A stretch of DNA of 64,000 nucleotides from Methylobacterium sp. E-005 (GCF_022829725.1 NZ_JAKSYG010000256.1:62001-126000), one strand, 5' to 3'; numbered from the stretch's first letter, positions 18,657 to 29,036 are shown. The notes: a model not told the origin generated them from the letters alone. Translations and numbers: made by a program.

Positions 18657-18851
18657 CGGATTGGCGAGCCTTCTCGTCCAGCTTCACCCCGATGCGGTCA
18701 CAAACGGATTCGACAAGGCGGCTTCATGGCTGTCGTCGTCCTGTCCTGTATCGGGGCCGAAGCCGCAGCATGAAGCGTGCGAAGACCGTGCAGTATCGCC
18801 TGGGGGGCACCCGGGGGGCGCACCGGTCCGGATCAATCGAAGACGGGATGC

Positions 18852-21050
18852 ATGGCCGAGGGACGAGGCAAGGGTCAGGGCAACGGTCGGGGCAGGGTTG
18901 AGCCGAATTTCGACGTGCCGGAAGGGCGCGCGCGGGATCGCGGCGACCTCGACTTGCGCCTGTCCCGCGACGACCGTCCCGGATCAGGAGAACGCGTGGC
19001 GAAGCGAGCAGGTGGACCGGCGCGCGCGCCGGCCAAGGCGTCGGCACGTTCGACGGGCGCGGGCCGGAAGCGGCGGCGGCGCTCGTGGTTCGGCCGGATC
19101 GTCTACGGCACGGTGGTGCTCGGCCTCTGGGCCGTCATCGGGCTCGCCGGGCTCATCGCCTATCATGCCTCGCAGCTTCCGCCGATCGACCAGCTCTCGG
19201 TTCCGAAGCGGCCGCCCAACATCGCGATCCTCGCGAGTGACGGCACGCTGCTCGCCAACCGTGGCGAGACCGGCGGACGGGTGGTCTCGATCAAGGAATT
19301 GCCGCCCTACCTCCCGCGGGCCTTCGTGGCGATCGAGGACCGGCGATTCTATCAGCATTTCGGTGTCGATCCGGTCGGCATCCTGCGGGCCGTCGGCCAG
19401 AATGTGACCCGGCGCGGGGTCGCGCAGGGCGGCTCGACGCTCACCCAGCAGCTCGCCAAGAACCTGTTCCTGACTCCGGAACGCTCGGCCTCGCGCAAGA
19501 TCCAGGAGGCGATCCTCGCCCTCTGGCTGGAGCACAAATACACGAAGGACGAGATCCTCGAACTCTACCTGAACCGCGTCTATTTCGGCGCCGGCGCCTA
19601 CGGCGTCGAGGCGGCCGCGCAGCGTTACTTCGGCAAGCCCGCCAGGGAGGTGTCGCTCGCGCAGGCCGCGATGCTGGGCGGTCTCGTCCAGGCGCCCTCG
19701 CGGCTCGCCCCGAACCGCAACCTGCCGGCCGCCCAGGCCCGCGCCGCGCAGGTGCTCGCCGCCATGCAGGAACTCGGCTTCGCCTCGGCGCAGGACGTGA
19801 AGGTGGCGCTCGGTCAGCCGGCCAGGCCCGCCAACGCCCGGGGCGGCGGCTCGGCCAACTACGTCGCCGACCTCGTGATGGACGTGCTCGACGATTACGT
19901 CGGCAAGTTCGATAGCGACATCACGGTTCAGACCACGGTCGACACCAGCCTGCAGGCCGCCGCCGAACGGACCCTGACCGAGGAGCTGAACGCCAAGGGC
20001 GCCCGCTTCAATGTCGGCCAGGGCGCGCTGGTCTCGATGCGCCCGGACGGGGCGATCCGCGCGTTGATCGGCGGGCGCGACTACGCACAGAGCCAGTTCA
20101 ACCGCGCCACGACGGCCAAGCGCCAGCCCGGCTCCTCGTTCAAGCCGTTCGTATACCTGACCGCGGTCGAGCATGGCGCCACCCCCGACACGGTGCGCGA
20201 CGACGCGCCGATCCGCATCGGGAATTGGGCGCCGGAAAATTACTCGCACCGCTACGAGGGCGCGGTCACCCTGCGCACGGCGCTCGCCCATTCCCTCAAC
20301 ACCGTGGCGGTGCGCCTGGGCCAGGAGGTCGGACCGAAGGCGGTGGTGCAGACCGCCCAGCGCCTTGGCATCACCTCGCCGCTCCAGGCCAACGGCTCGA
20401 TCGCGCTGGGCACCTCGGAAGTCACGCTGCTGGAGATGGTCGGCGCCTACGGGGCCTTCGCCAACGGCGGCAACGGGGTGATCCCCTACGTGGTTACGGC
20501 CGTGAAGGGCCAGGACGGCAAGGTGCTCTACAAGCGCGCCGAGAGCGGGCTCGGGCGGGTCATGAGCGCCGATGCCGACGGCATGATGAACGCCATGATG
20601 CACGAGACCTTCGTCAGCGGAACTGCCAAGAAGGCCGACATCCCGGGTTGGGATCTCGCGGGCAAGACCGGCACGACCCAGGATTACCGGGACGCATGGT
20701 TCATCGGCTTCTCTGGCAGCCTCGTGACCGGGGTCTGGCTCGGCAACGACGACGGCGAGCTGACCAAGAAGGTGACGGGCGGCAACCTGCCGGCGGAGAT
20801 CTGGAAGAGCTACATGACCCAGGCGCTCAAGGGTCAGAATCCGGTTCCGCTCCCGAACATCAACCGCTGGCGCAGGGCGCCGGAGACGACCGCCTCGGTG
20901 GCGAGCGCCGGGCAGGAGGCGCCGGGCGGGATCCTGGGCCAGATCCTCGGCGCGCCGGAGGCTCCCGCACCGCGCCCGGCCGCGGCGTCCCGGCGTGCTC
21001 CGAAGGATGATCGCAACTTCATCGAGAAGTTGTTCGGAATCGGGGATTAG
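18852..21050 (+). CDS. Class A penicillin-binding protein 1A
   Basis: 732-residue bifunctional cell-wall synthase. A basic cytoplasmic N-terminus of about 80 residues precedes one membrane helix (about 86-108). The GT51 glycosyltransferase domain has EDRRFYQHFG, with the catalytic Glu at about 162, and GGSTLTQQLAKNL. The transpeptidase domain has SSFKP with the acyl-accepting Ser at about 427, SLN, and KTGTT at about 604. The C-terminus is Pro/Ala-rich and ends in FIEKLFGIGD. The start at 18852 (MAEGRGKG) is chosen from the conserved basic leader; the frame is open to 18777. Both active sites look intact. Confidence 0.95.
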   Translation: MAEGRGKGQGNGRGRVEPNFDVPEGRARDRGDLDLRLSRDDRPGSGERVAKRAGGPARAPAKASARSTGAGRKRRRRSWFGRIVYGTVVLGLWAVIGLAGLIAYHASQLPPIDQLSVPKRPPNIAILASDGTLLANRGETGGRVVSIKELPPYLPRAFVAIEDRRFYQHFGVDPVGILRAVGQNVTRRGVAQGGSTLTQQLAKNLFLTPERSASRKIQEAILALWLEHKYTKDEILELYLNRVYFGAGAYGVEAAAQRYFGKPAREVSLAQAAMLGGLVQAPSRLAPNRNLPAAQARAAQVLAAMQELGFASAQDVKVALGQPARPANARGGGSANYVADLVMDVLDDYVGKFDSDITVQTTVDTSLQAAAERTLTEELNAKGARFNVGQGALVSMRPDGAIRALIGGRDYAQSQFNRATTAKRQPGSSFKPFVYLTAVEHGATPDTVRDDAPIRIGNWAPENYSHRYEGAVTLRTALAHSLNTVAVRLGQEVGPKAVVQTAQRLGITSPLQANGSIALGTSEVTLLEMVGAYGAFANGGNGVIPYVVTAVKGQDGKVLYKRAESGLGRVMSADADGMMNAMMHETFVSGTAKKADIPGWDLAGKTGTTQDYRDAWFIGFSGSLVTGVWLGNDDGELTKKVTGGNLPAEIWKSYMTQALKGQNPVPLPNINRWRRAPETTASVASAGQEAPGGILGQILGAPEAPAPRPAAASRRAPKDDRNFIEKLFGIGD

Positions 21051-21056
21051 GTGCAG

Positions 21057-21092
21057 GGGGCCCGGAGCGGCCGCGACGTGCGGCCGGGCCCC
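21057..21092 (+). terminator. GC-rich hairpin after the penicillin-binding protein gene
   Basis: GGGGCCCGG...CCGGGCCCC outer arms with an inner stem GGCCGC-GACGT-GCGGCC, seven bases after the PBP stop. There is no U tract, but stability and position suggest transcription termination. Confidence 0.5.
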
Positions 21093-21231
21093 GAGGTTCA
21101 TCAGCCCTCGATCCTGCCGATCGGTGGTGGCAGACACGCCAGCGATCATTGAATTGGCGCGCAGTACACTGCTTTCATTGACTGGTATACCGGTTTTGCG
21201 CAACCTAAGTAACGTTGCATAAAATCTTTAG

Positions 21232-22857
21232 GTGGCACGCTGGTCCTCGATCATTGATCCGGCGACCGCACGTGCGTTCGACCGCAGCCGTCTCGACGCG
21301 ATGTCCATGGTCCTGCGATCGTTCGTGGCAGTCTTGCGTGCGCATCTCGTGGTCTCGGCCTCGCAACTGATCGAGGCCGCTGGCGCGATCCTGCTGTTGT
21401 GCCTGACCCTGCTCGGTGTCTATCTCTGCTTCGATCTGCGCGACATCGCGTGGCAGAACGCGCGGCGCAACGCGCTCACCCTTCTCTCGGTGATCGAGGA
21501 GGGCGTCGGACACAACATCAAGTCCTATGACCTGTCCCTGCGCGCCGCTGCGCACGCGGCGATGGGTCCGGACGGCGCCTCCCTGGCCACCGAACTCCGA
21601 CGCTTGGCGGATTTCAATGCCGCCGCCATCGGAACGGGCCTTGGCCCCATCGCGGTGACGGATCGGGAGGGTCACGTCATCGCGACGAGCGATCGCAGCG
21701 TCCTGCCGATGCCGGACCTGAGCGCCCTTCCCGAATTCCAGGCTCTGCGCGCTGCGCCGGATACGGGCCTGATGCTGATGGGGCCGAGTCGCTCGCTGCT
21801 GACAGGCCGGCAGATCATCCGCATGGCCCGGGCGGTGGAGCGGCCGGATGGATCCTTCGCGGGGATCGTCACCGGTTCGCTCGATCTCAGCCAATTCCAC
21901 GAACGTTTCGACCGCATGCGCTTCGATGCCGGACTGATCGTCAACGTGTTTCATCAGGATGGGACGCTGCTGATCCGCGTGCCCGCCAAGCTAGATGCTC
22001 TCGGCCGCAACATCAGCGCGAGCCCCGGCTACCGCACCTACCGTACGAGTGAGCGCGGTGAGTTCATCGGTCGGTCCCATCTCGACGGCGCGATGCGCCT
22101 GTACAGCTTCGCCAACCTTCAGGATCTGCCACTCATCGTCACCGTGGCCACGAGCGTCGAGAGCATCCAAGCCCACTGGATCTACAAGGCTGCGATCATC
22201 GCCGCACTGATGCTGGGCCTCAACATCCTCAGCTTCGGCTTCATGATCCTCGTCAAACGGGAGGTCGGCCGGCACGTGGCCGCCGAGGCGAGCACGCGCG
22301 CGGCCAACGCCGCTCTCACCGTGCTGGCCCGGACGGACGGCCTGACCGGCCTGCCGAACCGCCGGAGCTACGATGAGCATTTCGCGGAAGCCTGGACCCA
22401 GGCCGTCTGTTTCAGGACGCCGCTTTCGCTGCTGATCGTCGATGCCGACCACTTCAAGCAGTTCAACGACCGGTTCGGCCATCGCCGCGGCGACGAGGTT
22501 CTCACGGCGATTGCCGATTGTCTGCGCCAGACCCTTCCGACCGGCGGCCTCGGCTTCCGGATCGGCGGAGAGGAATTCGTCGCGCTCCTGCCCGGCTGCG
22601 ACGCCGCGCAAGCAGATGGCGTCGCCGAGAGCATCCGCCGCGCCGTGGTCAATCTCCAGATCGCGCACGCGCCGGAGATCGGCGGGATTGCCACCGTTAG
22701 TATCGGCGTCGCGAGCGTCGACGTGGGGTCCGGCGAGGCGCCCGAATCGCTGTTCGTGTCGGCGGATGCGGCGCTCTACGCGGCCAAGACCGCCGGTCGC
22801 AACCGGGTCCGGACGGCGCCCTGGGCGAGGCTCGTCCTACCGGCTGCCGTCGCGTGA
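21232..22857 (+). CDS. Membrane diguanylate cyclase (GGDEF) with Cache-type sensor
   Basis: 541 residues from GTG 21232; an ATG at 21301 is equally possible and would still include both membrane helices. Helix 1 (about 44-66) and helix 2 (about 320-340) flank an extracytoplasmic domain of 250 residues with IAVTDREGHVIATSD and MARAVERPDGSFAGIVTGSLDL, typical of Cache domains that bind small ligands. The GGDEF domain has DGLTGLPNRRSYDEHF, DHFKQFND and the catalytic GGEEF at about 445-449, so it should make cyclic di-GMP. No inhibitory RxxD is clear four to five residues before GGEEF (CRQTLPTGGLGFRIGG). Confidence 0.92.
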   Translation: MARWSSIIDPATARAFDRSRLDAMSMVLRSFVAVLRAHLVVSASQLIEAAGAILLLCLTLLGVYLCFDLRDIAWQNARRNALTLLSVIEEGVGHNIKSYDLSLRAAAHAAMGPDGASLATELRRLADFNAAAIGTGLGPIAVTDREGHVIATSDRSVLPMPDLSALPEFQALRAAPDTGLMLMGPSRSLLTGRQIIRMARAVERPDGSFAGIVTGSLDLSQFHERFDRMRFDAGLIVNVFHQDGTLLIRVPAKLDALGRNISASPGYRTYRTSERGEFIGRSHLDGAMRLYSFANLQDLPLIVTVATSVESIQAHWIYKAAIIAALMLGLNILSFGFMILVKREVGRHVAAEASTRAANAALTVLARTDGLTGLPNRRSYDEHFAEAWTQAVCFRTPLSLLIVDADHFKQFNDRFGHRRGDEVLTAIADCLRQTLPTGGLGFRIGGEEFVALLPGCDAAQADGVAESIRRAVVNLQIAHAPEIGGIATVSIGVASVDVGSGEAPESLFVSADAALYAAKTAGRNRVRTAPWARLVLPAAVA

Positions 22858-22869
22858 CCGGCCGGGTCG

Positions 22870-23709
22870 TCAGAGCATCGGCAGCATGCGCGGGCGCGGC
22901 CCCCGCGGGAAATGTGCGTCGATCAGGGCGATCTCGGCCGCCCCGAGATGCAGGTTTGCCGCACTGGCATTCTCCACCGCGCGGGCTGGCCGACCGGTCT
23001 TGGGGATCGTGAACGTCCCGCCCATCCGGGTCAGGAAGGCGAGGGCGACCGCATGCGGGGTTGTTCCGTGCGCCTGCGCGATCCCCGCCAGAACTTGGCC
23101 GCCGACACTGGCGGGATCGGGGAAATCGCCGCTGCCGAACGGCGAGTAGCCGACCATGGCGACGCCGTGCTTCTCGCACCAGGGCAACACCGCGTGCTCG
23201 ATCGCCCGCTCGTTGAGATGATAGAGCACCTGATTGCAGGCGATGCGGTCCGGCCCGGCGATGGCGAGGGCTTGGTCGAGATCCTCGACATCGAAATTGC
23301 TGACACCCCAGGACAGGATCTTGCCGGCCCGGCGCAGATCCTCGAATCCGGCGATCGTTTCCTCCAGGGGGTGCTGGCCGGGCCAATGCAGCAGGTAGCT
23401 GTCGAGCCGGTCGGTGCGCAGGCGCCGCAACGACTCCTCGCAGGCGCGCGCGACGCCCCGGCGGGTCGCGTTACCGGGCACCACCTTCGACACGAGGAAG
23501 ATTTCCTCGCGGCAATCCGTGATCGCGTCGGCCACGATGGCCTCCGCGTCGCCGTACATTTCGGCCGTATCGATATGGGTCATGCCGGCATCGATGCCGG
23601 CGCGCAAAGCGGCGATGGCGTTGCCGCGATCCGCGCGATCGATATGCCACGTGCCCTGTCCGATCACCGGAACCGGGACGCGGGCTGCACCGAAGCTCCT
23701 GGCCTGCAT
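22870..23709 (-). CDS. Aldo/keto reductase
   Basis: 279-residue TIM-barrel NADPH oxidoreductase. The catalytic tetrad is visible: Asp in HIDTAEMYG, Tyr in the same motif, Lys in LVSKVVP and His in YLLHWPG. The cofactor part has WGVSNFDVEDL and IPKTGR. The overall layout (IGQGTWHID at the start, no extra helices) fits the AKR5/AKR family of small reductases of aldehydes and ketones. It converges on the GGDEF gene; nothing in the neighbourhood tells its substrate. Confidence 0.9.
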   Translation of the reverse strand: MQARSFGAARVPVPVIGQGTWHIDRADRGNAIAALRAGIDAGMTHIDTAEMYGDAEAIVADAITDCREEIFLVSKVVPGNATRRGVARACEESLRRLRTDRLDSYLLHWPGQHPLEETIAGFEDLRRAGKILSWGVSNFDVEDLDQALAIAGPDRIACNQVLYHLNERAIEHAVLPWCEKHGVAMVGYSPFGSGDFPDPASVGGQVLAGIAQAHGTTPHAVALAFLTRMGGTFTIPKTGRPARAVENASAANLHLGAAEIALIDAHFPRGPRPRMLPML

Positions 23710-23917
23710 GGCGTCGTTCCCTTCCCTGTCTCGTCACTGCCGCGATAACGGCGCCGACGAGCGGAGCCTGCGTCGCGATCCTGCCGATGCACGCCTTACT
23801 CGCGCCATCATGGATTGTTGAGCAAGAGACCGCGCTTGAAGGCGGTGCTGCACTTTAGGCCATGGCCTGATGTCAGACGGCGCGGGCCCACCGATCCCGC
23901 GTCATGGAGTCGAACCC

Positions 23918-25045
23918 GTGAAGCCCGGTCCGGTGCGCGGTCGCTCGGTTGGCCATGCTGGAGTTGCGCCGATGCTGCCCGCCCACCGCCTGTTCTGGGT
24001 CGTGATCCTGCTGGCGGCCGCGGCTGCTGGGCTCCTCTACAACATCATCTTCGCCGCGGGTGCTTCTCCGCTCGCCGGCTTCACCTACGGCCTCTGCATG
24101 GGCGCGACGGTGCTGGCCTTCGACCGCGGTTTGATCCTGGCGGGCCTGCAGGCGCGGATCCGCCGGTTCCCGGCCTGGCTCTACGTGGTGGCGGCCGAAC
24201 TCGCCTACGTGCTGATGATCATGACCGGCAACGCGCTGGGCGGCCTGCTGGTCTGGACCTTCGCGCTGACGCATGATGATCTCACCTCGGCGACGCGGAT
24301 GACCGCGCGCGTGCTCGCCTACGCCCTGGCCGTGTCCGGTCTCCTCGTCTTCGTGATCCGAATGCGCGACCTGATCGGCGGCGAGGTGTTCGTGAACTTC
24401 ATGATCGGCCGCTATCACAAGCCCGTGGAGGAGGAGCGCGTCTTCCTGTTCCTCGACGTGGTCGGCTCGACCGCCTTCGCGGAGGCACATGGCGATCTGC
24501 GCGCCCAGGAATATCTTGGGGCCGTCTTCGCGACTTTGGCCGAGCCGGTGCGCCGCAACGGCGGCTCCGTCGATGATTACGTCGGGGATCTGGCCATCAT
24601 CACGTGGCCGATGGCCCGGGGGCTGAAGGATGCGCGCTGCGTGACCTGCCTGTTCGACGTGCTCGATCGGATCGAGGCCGATGCGGCGGCCTGGACGGCC
24701 CGGTTCGGGACGGTGCCGCGGCTGCGCGCGGCTCTGCACGGCGGTTCGGTGGTCACGGCCGAAGTCGGGGTCGATCGGCACAAGATCGCGTATTTCGGCG
24801 ATGCCGTGAACGTCACGTCGCGGATCGAGGCCCTGTGCCGCCCCCTCGGAGTCGGCATTCTGATCTCGCAGGATCTCCTGGAGCGGCTGCAGCGTCTGCC
24901 CGGCGGCGTGCGCGCGCGCTCGCTCGGCGCCCACGCGCTCCGGGGCCGCGGAGCCCCGCTCGCCGTCGCCACGCTGGAGCGCGGTCACACCGATGCCGTG
25001 CCGGTCACGGAACTGGAACAGCGGCGCGTGGCGGCTGCCCGCTGA
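23918..25045 (+). CDS. Class III adenylate/guanylate cyclase with membrane N-terminus
   Basis: 375 residues from GTG 23918, which has GGAG eight bases upstream; ATG 23870 would add 16. The N-terminal half has about five membrane helices ([21 protein letters not shown] onward). The cyclase domain starts with [14 protein letters not shown], with the first metal Asp; the second is in [26 protein letters not shown] supplies the Asn and Arg that steady the transition state. These essentials are present, so the enzyme should be active, probably making cAMP. It is the first of three tightly overlapping genes. Confidence 0.87.
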   Translation: MKPGPVRGRSVGHAGVAPMLPAHRLFWVVILLAAAAAGLLYNIIFAAGASPLAGFTYGLCMGATVLAFDRGLILAGLQARIRRFPAWLYVVAAELAYVLMIMTGNALGGLLVWTFALTHDDLTSATRMTARVLAYALAVSGLLVFVIRMRDLIGGEVFVNFMIGRYHKPVEEERVFLFLDVVGSTAFAEAHGDLRAQEYLGAVFATLAEPVRRNGGSVDDYVGDLAIITWPMARGLKDARCVTCLFDVLDRIEADAAAWTARFGTVPRLRAALHGGSVVTAEVGVDRHKIAYFGDAVNVTSRIEALCRPLGVGILISQDLLERLQRLPGGVRARSLGAHALRGRGAPLAVATLERGHTDAVPVTELEQRRVAAAR

Positions 25046-25248
25046 TGGCCCGCGTCGAGGCACCCCGAGCCGCCATCCTGACGACCGCGAAGATGGGTCT
25101 GCGTTTCGGTTTCCCGCTGCTCGGATTGCTGGTCTTGGGACATGCCGTCGTGATCTCGGTGGGCGGCGATATCGAACACTGGCAGTTCGCCCTCGGCGTG
25201 CTCCTGGTCCTCGCGGGCTTCACGTCGAAACTCGTGCCGCGACCATGA
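25045..25248 (+). CDS. Small two-helix membrane protein
   Basis: 67 residues. Its ATG overlaps the cyclase stop (TGATG), and its own stop overlaps the next ATG, so it is translationally coupled on both sides. Two hydrophobic segments, [18 protein letters not shown] and [17 protein letters not shown], flank a short GGDIEHWQ loop. The coupling argues that it is real and co-produced with the cyclase; it could modulate that membrane enzyme. Not recognised as a named family. Confidence 0.6.
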   Translation: MARVEAPRAAILTTAKMGLRFGFPLLGLLVLGHAVVISVGGDIEHWQFALGVLLVLAGFTSKLVPRP

Positions 25249-25727
25249 GCGCCGATGCGGCGGGGCCGCCGATCTACCTTGATGCCGATGCTTGCCCGGT
25301 CAAGGATGAGACCTATCGAGTCGCGGCCCGCTACGGGCTCACCGTCCATGTTGTCGCCAACAGCATCCTGAACCTGCCGCGCGAACCCTGGATCGTGCGC
25401 GTGGTGGTCGGCTCCACCCTCGACGCCGCCGACGACTGGATCGCCGAACGCGCCGGCCCGGGCAGCATCGTCCTCACCGCTGACGTACCGCTCGCCGCAC
25501 GCTGCGTGAAGGTTGGCGCGACGGTTCTGGCGTTCACGGGCAAACCGTTCAGCGAGTCCTCGATCGGCATGGCCCTCGCGACCCGCGATCTGATGCAATC
25601 CCTGCGGGAGGCCGGGACGATTACCGGCGGTCCGAAACCGTTCTCGCGCGCCGACCGGTCAGCCTTCCTGTCGGCGTTGGATCGCGCGGTGAACCGAATC
25701 CTGCGCGAGCGCCCCCGCGACGCGTAG
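25245..25727 (+). CDS. UPF0178 (YaiI/YqxD) family protein
   Basis: 160 residues. [18 protein letters not shown] at the start, [17 protein letters not shown] in the middle and [13 protein letters not shown] near the end are the hallmark phrases of this family, which has a PIN-like fold with clustered Asp residues (DADACP, TADVPLA). Nuclease activity has been suggested for the fold but is not established. The ATG lies in an ATGA overlap with the preceding small membrane gene. Confidence 0.93.
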   Translation: MSADAAGPPIYLDADACPVKDETYRVAARYGLTVHVVANSILNLPREPWIVRVVVGSTLDAADDWIAERAGPGSIVLTADVPLAARCVKVGATVLAFTGKPFSESSIGMALATRDLMQSLREAGTITGGPKPFSRADRSAFLSALDRAVNRILRERPRDA

Positions 25728-25763
25728 GATGGGGGCGCTGTCGCACCGACTTGAGGACCGGAC

Positions 25764-26024
25764 TCAGTCCTGTTCGGCGGGGACGAGCGCCTTCAGCGCC
25801 GCGTTGATGCGGTCCTGCCAGCCCGGACCATCCTTCTGGAAGTGGGCGAGCACCGCGCTGTCGAGGCGCAGGCTCACCAGTTCCCGCGCACCGGGGGGCG
25901 CTGCGGGTCGGGGGGCTGCCTGCCGAGGCGGAGCCTCCGGCTTCGGCGAGGTCGCCGCTCTGAAAGCGGCTTCGGCGGCCGCGCGCGGATCGCTGAAGCG
26001 GCGGCGGTTGCGATCGTCGGCCAT
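25764..26024 (-). CDS. BrnA-like antitoxin domain protein, apparently orphan
   Basis: 86 residues. The C-terminal half, LVSLRLDSAVLAHFQKDGPGWQDRINAALKAL, has the V-x-L-R-L-D...F...G-x-G-x-Q-x-R-I-N pattern of the BrnA antitoxin family, a ribbon-helix-helix DNA binder. BrnA normally pairs with a BrnT toxin gene directly upstream. Here the upstream neighbour (26031-26360) is a Lys/Ala-rich protein with no BrnT features. The N-terminal part is Pro/Ala-rich. AGAGG precedes the ATG. It may be a solitary transcription regulator. Confidence 0.65.
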   Translation of the reverse strand: MADDRNRRRFSDPRAAAEAAFRAATSPKPEAPPRQAAPRPAAPPGARELVSLRLDSAVLAHFQKDGPGWQDRINAALKALVPAEQD

Positions 26025-26030
26025 CGGCCT

Positions 26031-26360
26031 CTAATCCTTTGCCGCGGTCTTCTTCGGTGCGGCCTTCTTGGCTGCACCCTTGCTGGCCCCCTTCGCGGCA
26101 GCCTTGGCTTCCTTCTCGGCCGCCTTGGTCTGAGCGTCCGCGGCCTCCTTGGCGAGCCGAAGCGCGCGCAACTTGACGGTCCGCTCGTCGACGGCCTTGA
26201 TCTGCGCGTGATGCTCTGCCATCGCCTGCGCGCCCTCGCGAGCCATCCGCTCGGCGCGTTCGGCCCGTTCGGCGCGGTTATCGGCCCGGGTCTTGGCCTC
26301 CGCTTCCGCGTCGCGCGTCGCATTCTCCTCGTCGAGGTCGTACTCAGTCTCGTCGCTCAT
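26031..26360 (-). CDS. Charged Lys/Ala-rich small protein
   Basis: 109 residues: an acidic start (MSDETEYDLDEENATRDAE), a long central helix rich in Arg, Glu and Ala (RAERAERAERMAREGAQAM) and a histone-like tail of Lys and Ala (AAKGASKGAAKKAAPKK). The start at 26360 has AAAGGGA upstream. The tail suggests nucleic-acid binding, but no family is recognised. It ends 6 bp from the BrnA-like gene, so the two are probably co-transcribed. Confidence 0.6.
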   Translation of the reverse strand: MSDETEYDLDEENATRDAEAEAKTRADNRAERAERAERMAREGAQAMAEHHAQIKAVDERTVKLRALRLAKEAADAQTKAAEKEAKAAAKGASKGAAKKAAPKKTAAKD

Positions 26361-26654
26361 TCTGTCCCTTTCGCCCCTGCTCAGCCACACCGGCCCGTCG
26401 CAACCTGCGCGGGATGGCGACTGAGCGGGTCCGGCCCGCTGGAGGAGGTGGGCAAAGCCGGGTCAAACGCAGCCATGTCCCGTCGCTGAAGGCACACAGA
26501 TGCATGTTCCGGAAGGCTTTAGCATGCCCGCCAGTCCGATGGCGAATCTGCGGCGCGCGTCTGGTACGCGAGCGCACAATATTCGCGGGGATTACCGAAA
26601 GTTCAGACTAGTCCTGGCACCTTCATTCTTAGCCAAGCGTTGTGAGGCCCAATT

Positions 26655-27653
26655 TTATCTCACTCGGAAGTTGAGCGGGATCGAGACCGACAGGCTTGGC
26701 TGCGTCACGCCGGGCGGTGCCGGCGGTAGGCTTCCGCGGACAGCCGAGAGTGCGGCGCTGTCAATCTGGCCAATGCCGCTGGAGCGCGCGACGCCCGCAG
26801 CCGTCACCTGACCCGACCGCAGCACGGTGAAGCGGACGACGGCGGTTCCGCCGCCGGTCCCGTTGGCAGCACCCGCGTTCATACGCCCGTGGATCGCCGA
26901 GCTGATCGCGCCGGTCCACTGTCGCATCGCGCTCGGGTCGCTGCCCGCCGCGGCGCGGCCGGTGGTATTCTGGCGCGACGCTGAAGCGGAGTTGCGTGCC
27001 TCGGCGCCCTGCTGCGCCTTGGCCTGACGGGCCTTGGCTTCGCGCGCCGCCTTCGCCTTCGCCTCGCGGATCTCTTCGAGACGCTCCTGCCGCGCTTCCT
27101 CGCGCTTCTGCTCGCGGAGCTTCTCCTCACGGATCTTGCGCAGCTTCGCCTCCCGTTCGGCCTTGAGCTTGGCGGGATCGGGCTCGGTCTTCGGCGGCTC
27201 CTCGGTCTTGGCGACCTCGGCGGGGGGCGGCGTCAACGGCTCGGCGCTCTCCGCGGTGGAGGTGATCACCTGGCTCGGCGTCTCGACCGCCTCGGCCTGG
27301 GGCGGCGGCTCGACCACCGGGGTCTCCTCCGGCTTTGCTTCGGCGGTCTCGGCCGGCGGCGGCGGCTGCACGGCTTCATCCGGCGGCAGATCGACGGGCT
27401 TCACCTCCGGCGGTGCGGCCTGGCTCATCTGCTGCTCGGACGGCGCCTCAGTCGGCGCCTCGGTCATGACCGGAGCCAGATCCACCGTGATCTGCTGCTC
27501 GCCGGGCGGCGTCGGCGGCGCGAGCTGCAGGAACATCGCGGCCACAAGCGCGAGGGCGTGCAGCAGCAGCGCGACCAGGAAAGCCGCGACGAGCCCGGAT
27601 GGGCGACGCTGCCCGAACCCCTCGGGCACATCCGTCGGTACGAGAGTGTTCAT
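26655..27653 (-). CDS. tonB: TonB family energy transducer
   Basis: 332 residues. One N-terminal membrane helix (about 18-42, GLVAAFLVALLLHALALVAAMF, with the conserved His), then a long Pro/Glu-rich and Lys/Arg/Ala-rich periplasmic spacer, then a C-terminal TonB domain (about 240-332) with VRFTVLRSGQVTAAGVARSSGIGQID. It should transmit proton-motive energy from ExbB/ExbD to outer-membrane receptors. It follows exbD with a 4-bp gap. No receptor gene is in the window. Confidence 0.9.
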   Translation of the reverse strand: MNTLVPTDVPEGFGQRRPSGLVAAFLVALLLHALALVAAMFLQLAPPTPPGEQQITVDLAPVMTEAPTEAPSEQQMSQAAPPEVKPVDLPPDEAVQPPPPAETAEAKPEETPVVEPPPQAEAVETPSQVITSTAESAEPLTPPPAEVAKTEEPPKTEPDPAKLKAEREAKLRKIREEKLREQKREEARQERLEEIREAKAKAAREAKARQAKAQQGAEARNSASASRQNTTGRAAAGSDPSAMRQWTGAISSAIHGRMNAGAANGTGGGTAVVRFTVLRSGQVTAAGVARSSGIGQIDSAALSAVRGSLPPAPPGVTQPSLSVSIPLNFRVR

Positions 27654-27657
27654 CGGT

Positions 27658-28149
27658 TCAGCGGGCGGTCCCGGCGGGTGCGGCAGCGGGGGCGGCAGGA
27701 GCCGATGAGGCCGCGGCTGCGCCGCCGGGCGACTGTGCGATCAGCGAGACCTTGGTGAAGCCGGCTTGGCCCACGAGGCCCATCACCTCCATGACCTTGC
27801 CGTAGGGCACGTCCCGGTCGCCACGCACCAGGATCACCTGATCCTTGTCCGCAGCCGCCATCTCCCGCAGGCGCGGCACGAGGCTGTCCATCGTGAACAC
27901 CTCCTTGGCGATCGACGGGTTGCCGTCCTTGTCGACCGTCACCTCCTGAGGCTTCTTCGATTGCGCGACCTTGGGGGCCGCGGTTTTCGGAAGCTGAACG
28001 GGAACGCCGGTGGTCATCAGCGGCGCGGCGACCATGAAGATGATCAGCAGCACGAGCATCACGTCGACCATCGGGGTCACGTTGATCTCGGACATCGGCA
28101 TGTCGTCGAGATCGTCGTCGTCGCTCGTGCGGATGGATCCCATCGCCAT
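27658..28149 (-). CDS. exbD: ExbD proton-channel subunit
   Basis: 163 residues with a single membrane helix (VDVMLVLLIIFMVAAPLM, about 28-46) whose Asp in NVTPMVDVML is the proton-carrying residue of the ExbD/TolR family. The periplasmic part has VILVRGDRDVPYGKVMEVMGLVGQAG, typical. The C-terminus is Ala/Pro-rich. Middle gene of exbB-exbD-tonB. Confidence 0.95.
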   Translation of the reverse strand: MAMGSIRTSDDDDLDDMPMSEINVTPMVDVMLVLLIIFMVAAPLMTTGVPVQLPKTAAPKVAQSKKPQEVTVDKDGNPSIAKEVFTMDSLVPRLREMAAADKDQVILVRGDRDVPYGKVMEVMGLVGQAGFTKVSLIAQSPGGAAAASSAPAAPAAAPAGTAR

Positions 28150-28214
28150 GGGGCGTCTCCGGTTCCGGTGCGTCCGGCCCGTCGGGCGGGCGCGGCAGAG
28201 GGGGGTGGTGCAGC

Positions 28215-28907
<693 letters not shown>

Positions 28908-29036
28908 CGCGGGCTCCTGCCGTTGGTCTCATGCGGCCTTGCGCCGCTGTCTTGTCGGGGGCGGCGAAAGCCGCTGGCCGCCCGGCAATCCAAGGTGCCG
29001 GACGGTGTCACCGCTTCATCCGACGCACAGCCGAAT

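Noticed and set aside
18984-21203. 739-residue minus-strand frame opposite the penicillin-binding protein
   Set aside because: Antisense shadow with no motif; the plus strand has all PBP1A active-site motifs.
21198-21218. Small inverted repeat GCAAC/GTTGC before the GGDEF gene
   Set aside because: Five-base arms with a nine-base gap are too short to call a site without other support.
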